Below, piece after piece: positions 5,138 to 8,943 of a DNA stretch of 8,943 nt (position 1 is the stretch's first letter; each line of letters starts with the position of its first letter). The notes beneath the pieces were generated by a model that saw only the letters and a list, made by a program, of their open reading frames with translations, was not told the origin of the DNA and ran no database searches. A program made the translations under genes and the position numbers. Source of the stretch: G039029935 sp039029935 (GTDB taxonomy: Bacteria > Chloroflexota > Anaerolineae > Caldilineales > Caldilineaceae); contig JBCCFC010000522.1 in NCBI GenBank assembly GCA_039029935.1, forward strand, positions 1 to 8,943, in the 5' to 3' direction.

Positions 5138-5968
5138 TTAATTCTCTGAAAATAAATAGTCCGAAAATTGATGATGGCCTCGCTTCTGCCCCGGACTATA
5201 CACAGGCTGGCGTGTGGCCTTTGATAGTGTAGACGGAAAGGGCGATAGATTGTGCAGGGGTGATTGCGTTGTTGGCTGTTTCATCAGTGGTTGGTGTTTT
5301 GCGTGTGTAGGTTCCACATCTTCGAACTTGTCTTGTGCCTGAGTAAGTAGCTGCGAGAAGGAATCAAGGCTTTCATCGTTGAGATACACGCCTGTGTTGC
5401 GCAGCCACAGTTGATGGCATTCGTTTTCGTCACGCAGCAGAAAGTTGGGGCCACCGTCAATATAGCTCTGGAGATGCCGCTGTGTATGCGCATGTTGCAA
5501 AAACGATGTTGCCGCCATAAATTCTTCTGGCGAGAGCGTGAAGGTGAGCTGTGACCAGTTGATATGGAGGTGAATTTGCCCATTGACAACGGTTTGGCAG
5601 ACATTATTATATTTCTGTCTCATGTTTGGTGTTCTGTCTAGCCAAGTAGGGTCCCATCGATTCAGCACCTGTTGCGCTTTGTCCACAAGTAGATTGAGCA
5701 TGTGCAAATCTTGACGCGACATGTGCAATCCCAACCCATAGAGCCATGTTTGACATGATCCATGTGGACACTGCATGGCAAAATTCCACTGGTCGCCACA
5801 ATAGGTATTGGGGACGATATAGTTATCGGCTTCCTGCAAAAATTCAACTGCATTGGGGAGGTCCGTAGGATTCATATGGACCATCCCGCTTTTCCAGTTG
5901 AGGTGAATCACACCATGATTGCACCGCGCCACATAGCGCGTGTTGTCGATTTTGGCTAAAATATTCAT
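5138..5968 (-). CDS. Unknown-family protein with two C-x-H-G / Q-x-W-L domains
   Basis: The 276-residue protein has no family I recognise. It holds two diverged copies of one domain of about 100 residues. Copy 1 spans residues 1-103: CNHG at 16-19, HLNW at 22-25, CPHGSCQTWLYGLGLHM at 67-83. Copy 2 spans about 115-215: NGQIHLHINW at 129-138, CHQLWLRNTGVYL at 184-196. Copy 2 keeps the H-x-x-W and Q-x-W-L-x-x-x-G parts but not the first C-x-H-G. Residues 216-276 are a polar, P/Q/S-rich, probably disordered tail. The protein is rich in His and Cys; metal or heme binding is inference. ATG at 5966-5968 is preferred over an upstream TTG at 6013 because AGGG (complement of 5974-5977) precedes it and it starts MNILAKID like its relative. 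It lies 10 bp after rex and 10 bp before the heme monooxygenase, so these three form a tight operon. Confidence 0.85.
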   Translation of the reverse strand: MNILAKIDNTRYVARCNHGVIHLNWKSGMVHMNPTDLPNAVEFLQEADNYIVPNTYCGDQWNFAMQCPHGSCQTWLYGLGLHMSRQDLHMLNLLVDKAQQVLNRWDPTWLDRTPNMRQKYNNVCQTVVNGQIHLHINWSQLTFTLSPEEFMAATSFLQHAHTQRHLQSYIDGGPNFLLRDENECHQLWLRNTGVYLNDESLDSFSQLLTQAQDKFEDVEPTHAKHQPLMKQPTTQSPLHNLSPFPSTLSKATRQPVYSPGQKRGHHQFSDYLFSEN

Positions 5969-5978
5969 ATTTTCCCTT

Positions 5979-6791
5979 TCAGTTGGTTGCCCAGTGCATT
6001 GCCTCGTTGGCAAATATATCCGCTTCTACGGGCATTGTGGGCATTGGTATGTGGGGCAGGGTCATGGTCAATTCGTCTGTTGAATAGGTTTCGTACTCAC
6101 TTGTGGGTTGCAACATAGCTGTGTGTCGCTCTGCTATTTGTTGGTAGCCACGATGAGTGTATCCCTGAATGTGATAGGTCAACTGGCGCAGGTTGACGAC
6201 GGGATCGATATTCTGCACGTTGACGGAATGGGGAACGGTCAAAGCTGTGGGTGCATAGTTGAGAATTCCCTGAATGCCTGCTTGGATCATGCGGTCGGCG
6301 ACGCGCTGCGCAGCCTCGGCTGGTGTGGCGATGATGCCAATCCGACAGTCGAGGGCTTCCACCGAGCGATTCAGGTAACGTACATGAAGGATGCGCATCC
6401 GACGGATTTCTTCGCCAATCTTTTGGCGGTCGATGTCAAAGACGGCATCAATATGAAACCCTTGCTCAATCAGATGACTGCTATCCACTAATGCCCGCCC
6501 CAACTGTCCCATGCCTACCAGCACAGCAGACCAGGAATGATGGGCATTGAGAATGTCACGCAGTGTGTGGATCAGGCCATCAATGGCATATCCCTGCCCC
6601 TGCACACCAAAGTCACCAAAATAGCTCAGGTCTTTGCGAATCTGCACAGCGGAAACGGTTAAATACTCCGCCAAATTTTTGCTTGAAATGACACCATCAT
6701 GGTCATCCTGAACCTGTTCAAGGGTGCGTAAATAGAGGGCAAGCCGTTCAATCACCACATCCGAAATTTTGCGTGATTTGACTAGACTCAT
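5979..6791 (-). CDS. rex: Redox-sensing transcriptional repressor Rex, with a C-terminal extension
   Basis: Rex binds DNA when the NADH/NAD+ ratio is low and lets go on binding NADH, controlling fermentation and respiration genes. The winged-helix half is canonical: ISSKNLAEYL (35-44), VSAVQIRKDLSYFGDFG (46-62) and GQGY (65-68). The Rossmann half has LVGMGQLGRAL (91-101) with GxGxxG complete, D119/D121 in FDID, and IIATPAEAAQ (153-162). The C-terminal dimerisation segment VNLRQLTYHIQ (199-209) is present. The family is usually about 210-220 residues; this one runs to 270, and residues 215-270 form an acidic, methionine- and proline-rich extension of unknown role. ATG at 6789-6791 has a weak AAAGGA about 10 bases upstream. 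It is followed 10 bp later by the two-domain unknown gene. No Rex-type operator was found in the 137-bp upstream gap. Confidence 0.96.
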   Translation of the reverse strand: MSLVKSRKISDVVIERLALYLRTLEQVQDDHDGVISSKNLAEYLTVSAVQIRKDLSYFGDFGVQGQGYAIDGLIHTLRDILNAHHSWSAVLVGMGQLGRALVDSSHLIEQGFHIDAVFDIDRQKIGEEIRRMRILHVRYLNRSVEALDCRIGIIATPAEAAQRVADRMIQAGIQGILNYAPTALTVPHSVNVQNIDPVVNLRQLTYHIQGYTHRGYQQIAERHTAMLQPTSEYETYSTDELTMTLPHIPMPTMPVEADIFANEAMHWATN

Positions 6792-6816
6792 GATAGGTTT
6801 GTCCTTTGTTGCAGTA

Positions 6817-6924
6817 GGTCAGCACTTCAGCGTTTCAGCACTTCAGCGTTTCAGCACTTCAGCCTGATAGCTGACAGGCTGACTAGCTGACTAGCTGCCC
6901 CGTTGACTAGCTGACCCGCTGACC
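6817..6924. repeat. 8-bp-periodic inverted array forming one long hairpin between rpsD and rex
   Basis: From 6819 six successive octamers start with TCAGC (TCAGCACT, TCAGCGTT, TCAGCACT, TCAGCGTT, TCAGCACT, TCAGCCTG). After the 8-base loop 6867-6874, six octamers end in GCTGA or close variants (6875-6922). The innermost pair, 6859-6866 with 6875-6882, is perfect over 8 bp. Further out, 5-bp helices alternate with 3x3 internal loops, with one G-U and one mismatch in the middle units. GG (6817-6818) closes against CC (6923-6924). The array fills the 3' side of rpsD almost to its stop codon. It may act as a terminator, processing site or protein-binding array. Confidence 0.75.
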
Positions 6925-6928
6925 AACC

Positions 6929-7534
6929 TCATCTCGAATAAAACTCAATCACTAGCGATAACTCACACATCACAGGAATCTGCTCGCGCTCTGGAATCGC
7001 CATGACCGTGATGGCATTGTTGTTGCGGTTCAATGCCAAATAATCAATGGGCTGTGCATCCTCCATCGCCTCGGTGAAACAAGGAATCTTGCGGCTCTTC
7101 TCACGCACGGCAATCACGTCGCCCACCTTGCAGGTATAGCCCGATACATTGACGCGCTGTCCATTGACGGTGATGTGTTTGTGTGAAACATATTGACGTG
7201 CTGCATAGATGGTACGCGCCAGCCCGCCCCGCAGGACAATCGCATCCAGCCGCATCTCTAGCATTTTGACGAGATTATCACCCGTATTGCCCTTTTTCTT
7301 CACCGCTTTTTTGTAATAATTGCGTAGCTGCCGCTCGCTAATGTTGTATTGAGCGCGCAGTTTCTGCTTCTCCATTAATTGACGTTTATAGTCCGACTGT
7401 TTGCGCTGAAACGCCTGTTGACGACCGTGATCGCCAGGGGGGTAGGGTTTTTTATCCATAATTTTCGCCGCCTTGGGTGTCAGCGGGATACCAAGACGCC
7501 GTGATAGTTTTACTTTTGGTCCGTTGTAGTTCAT
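6929..7534 (-). CDS. rpsD: 30S ribosomal protein S4
   Basis: S4 binds 16S rRNA early in assembly of the small subunit and helps decoding accuracy. The 201-residue length is typical. Landmarks are KLSRRLGIPL (9-18), YPPGDHGR (31-38), the four-helix region with LRAQYNISERQLRNYY (59-74), and the S4 RNA-binding domain at about 94-157 (MRLDAIVLRGG, AARQYVSHKHITVNG, VNVSGYTCKVGD). It ends in the conserved ELSLVIEFYSR. The N-terminus has no zinc-binding cysteine cluster, so it is the C-minus type. Start ATG at 7532-7534 is preceded by GAGGAAAG. Its location is unusual: it stands between heme-transport genes and rex rather than in the rpsM-rpsK-rpsD-rpoA group, which suggests either a relocated single gene or a second copy. 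S4 is an autogenous regulator in several bacteria, which gives interest to the hairpin just upstream. Confidence 0.97.
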   Translation of the reverse strand: MNYNGPKVKLSRRLGIPLTPKAAKIMDKKPYPPGDHGRQQAFQRKQSDYKRQLMEKQKLRAQYNISERQLRNYYKKAVKKKGNTGDNLVKMLEMRLDAIVLRGGLARTIYAARQYVSHKHITVNGQRVNVSGYTCKVGDVIAVREKSRKIPCFTEAMEDAQPIDYLALNRNNNAITVMAIPEREQIPVMCELSLVIEFYSR

Positions 7535-7562
7535 TTACTTTCCTCAATCATGCTTGCAAACC

Positions 7563-7636
7563 CGTTGCGTAGACATCTCGCCTGCGCTGGTACATAGACA
7601 TCCTGATACCAGCGCAGACAAGATGTCTATACAACG
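7563..7636. promoter_or_regulatory. Interrupted 26-bp hairpin between hmuV and rpsD (terminator, rpsD leader or dispersed repeat)
   Basis: Three nested helices are perfect: 7563-7567 with 7632-7636, 7570-7578 (tagacatct) with 7621-7629, and 7582-7592 with 7607-7617 (ctgcgctggta type). Only small internal loops separate them, and the terminal loop is 14 bases (7593-7606). The loop contains another copy of tagacatc (7595-7602), so the outer arm 7622-7629 can pair with it instead, giving two mutually exclusive folds. The element begins 28 bp upstream of the rpsD start and ends 12 bp after the hmuV stop. No T-run follows it in the - direction. Confidence 0.6.
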
Positions 7637-7648
7637 ACTGGATTTACC

Positions 7649-8455
7649 TTATTCGTTGATACCATCCGATACGATCAACGGGCAATCTAATGTCGGATGT
7701 TCGATAACAGTAACAGGCATGTCAAACGCCTCTTCAATTGTCGTGCTGTTCAAGACCGCTTTGGGTGTGCCATCGGCAAGGATGCGTCCACCCTTCAAAA
7801 TCACCACTTGGTCGGCATATTGTGCAGCCAAATTCAAGTCATGGAGAATCGCCAGTACGCCGCTGCCGTTGCGACTAAACTGGCGCGCAATGCGCAGCGT
7901 GGCATGTTGATGGGCCAAGTCCAGATTGTTGGTTGGCTCATCCAACAGCAGATAGCGCGCACCATGTGGCGACTCGTCCCAGATTTGCGCCAACACCCGT
8001 GCCAATTGCACACGCTGTTGTTCACCGCCAGAGAGTGTGGTATAGACCCGTTCGGCAAACTCGCTCATGGCAACCGCATCCAGCGCATCAAAGACGACCT
8101 CATAATCGCGTGTGCTTTCGGTGCCGTCGATATGCGGTGAACGTCCCATGAGGACGACCTCCATCACACGGAAACCAAAATTTAGGGTCGAACTCTGTGG
8201 CAACACGGCGCGTAGCTGCGCCTGCTCTTTGGATGACCAATCCGAAAGCGGACGCTCATTGAGCCGAATTTCCCCTTGGCGCATGGTCTGTTCACCGCAA
8301 ATGGCTTTGAGCAGTGTCGATTTACCCGCCCCATTGGGGCCAACCACCGCCACCAGTTGCCCCGGTGTCACCGTCAACGACACATGCTCAATCAATATCT
8401 TGCGGCCAATGGCAATGGTGACATCTTTGGCTTGCATCATACCAGCGTGCGTCAT
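7649..8455 (-). CDS. hmuV: Heme/iron ABC transporter ATP-binding protein HmuV
   Basis: This is the ATPase that powers uptake of heme or another iron chelate through the HmuU permease at the inner face of the membrane. All ABC motifs are present in the 268-residue protein: Walker A GPNGAGKST (39-47), Q-loop Q87, signature LSGGEQQRVQLARVLAQ (141-157), Walker B YLLLDEP (168-174), D-loop NNLDL (176-180) and the switch H205 in ILHDLNLAAQYAD. The WDESPHGARYLLLDEPTNNLDL insert between signature and Walker B is characteristic of HmuV. ATG at 8453-8455 overlaps the hmuU stop as ATGA and has GGAGG (complement of 8465-8469) upstream. A longer frame to 8494 exists but would lie within hmuU. Met6 and Met7 are alternative starts. 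Vitamin B12 or siderophore transport cannot be excluded by sequence; the nearby heme monooxygenase supports heme. Confidence 0.93.
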   Translation of the reverse strand: MTHAGMMQAKDVTIAIGRKILIEHVSLTVTPGQLVAVVGPNGAGKSTLLKAICGEQTMRQGEIRLNERPLSDWSSKEQAQLRAVLPQSSTLNFGFRVMEVVLMGRSPHIDGTESTRDYEVVFDALDAVAMSEFAERVYTTLSGGEQQRVQLARVLAQIWDESPHGARYLLLDEPTNNLDLAHQHATLRIARQFSRNGSGVLAILHDLNLAAQYADQVVILKGGRILADGTPKAVLNSTTIEEAFDMPVTVIEHPTLDCPLIVSDGINE

Positions 8456-8943
8456 AATCCAGCCCCTCCACCTCTTGCCCGAATCAAGAGCCACAGGAAG
8501 AAGGGCGCACCGACGACGGCGGTGACAATGCCAATCGGCAACTCAGCTGGTGCAACAATCGTCCGTGCAATGATGTCCGCCCCCATGAGCAGACTCGCCC
8601 CCAACAGGGCCGCACCGGGCAAGACATAGCGGTGGTCTGGCCCCGTCATCAGCCGCACCAGATGGGGCACAATCAGTCCAACAAAACCGATGATGCCCGC
8701 CACGGCAACCGATGCACCGACCGCCAAGGCCGTCAATGCAATCAGGATGCGCTTGGTGCGTTCTGTCGCCACACCCAGATGTCCGGCCTCGGCTTCACCC
8801 ACCAAAAAGGCGTTGAGTGCGCGTGCCGAACGCGGCAGCAGAATGATGGTGAGCAGCACAAAGGGGCTGACAATCGTCACAGCTCGCCATGTCGCCCCGC
8901 CCAAACTGCCCAAGCTCCAAAAGGTGATGGTGCGCAGTTGATC
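8452..8943 (-). CDS. hmuU: Heme/iron ABC transporter permease HmuU (FecCD family), 5' end outside the window
   Basis: The C-terminal 163 residues are present; the frame stays open to the right edge (DQLRTITFWS just before SLGGATW). The FecCD/BtuC signature is clear: FWSLGSLGGATW, the GEAEAGHLGV segment, AVAGIIGFVGLIVPHLVR, and AELPIGIVTAVVGAPFFLWLL at the end. About four or five hydrophobic membrane segments are visible out of the usual ten. The segment after GEAEAGHLG forms the coupling helix region that meets HmuV. The last residues are ARGGGAGL. The stop overlaps the hmuV start by ATGA, so the two are translated together. A periplasmic or lipoprotein binding component would be expected further right. 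Confidence 0.93.
   Translation of the reverse strand, partial: DQLRTITFWSLGSLGGATWRAVTIVSPFVLLTIILLPRSARALNAFLVGEAEAGHLGVATERTKRILIALTALAVGASVAVAGIIGFVGLIVPHLVRLMTGPDHRYVLPGAALLGASLLMGADIIARTIVAPAELPIGIVTAVVGAPFFLWLLIRARGGGAGL

Noticed and set aside
5969..6013. TTG-initiated extension of the two-domain unknown protein
   Set aside because: It would overlap rex by 35 bases, lacks homology to its relative, and the ATG at 5968 has a better ribosome binding site.
6819..6863. Possible CRISPR array
   Set aside because: The repeats are 8 bp with no unique spacers and reverse orientation halfway; no cas genes are near.
6792..6928. Rex autoregulatory operator upstream of rex
   Set aside because: No TTGTGA-N6-TCACAA-like site was found; the gap is filled by the octamer array.

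Overview
The window suggests a bacterium of the phylum Chloroflexota with moderate GC, possibly in the Herpetosiphon/Chloroflexia sphere. This is an inference from memory of protein styles: the DPSGxVYD-type domain, a C-terminal VFMPFVAR-like tail and a canonical Rex. No rRNA or other decisive marker is present. Composition is uneven. Hand counts of 60-base samples gave 24 G+C at 301-360, 32 at 1861-1920 and 38 at 8701-8760, so the left end is clearly more AT-rich than the right.

The left part (1-3314) reads on the + strand. It starts with a strange 686-codon reading frame. Two tandem SUKH (SMI1/KNR4-like) units, normally cytosolic immunity-type domains, are joined in frame to a tail that looks extracellular: a carboxypeptidase-regulatory-like domain, a cupredoxin fold that has lost its copper ligands, and a Chloroflexota-style C-terminus. 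A very strong hairpin separates it from a D-isomer-specific 2-hydroxyacid dehydrogenase.

The rest (3500-8943) reads on the - strand. In transcription order it holds hmuU (partial), hmuV, rpsD, rex, a two-domain protein of unknown family, an IsdG/MhuD-type heme-degrading monooxygenase, a YdjA-like nitroreductase and a one-domain relative of the unknown protein. hmuU and hmuV overlap by ATGA. rex, the unknown protein and the monooxygenase are separated by only about 10 bp each. A coherent reading is heme import, ring opening by the monooxygenase, possible electron supply by the nitroreductase, and redox control by Rex. The unknown proteins carry a C-x-H-G ... H-x-x-W ... Q-x-W-L pattern and would be new partners in heme or iron handling.

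The gaps between these genes are rich in structure. They hold a REPIN-like pair of inverted REP hairpins with three compensatory base-pair changes, a remarkable 8-bp-periodic inverted array between rpsD and rex, a 26-bp interrupted hairpin with an alternative pairing between hmuV and rpsD, an 18-bp perfect palindrome before the one-domain protein, and a probable bidirectional terminator between the convergent halves. No gap between genes exceeds 300 bases. No tRNA, rRNA or CRISPR array was seen, and no transposase gene.
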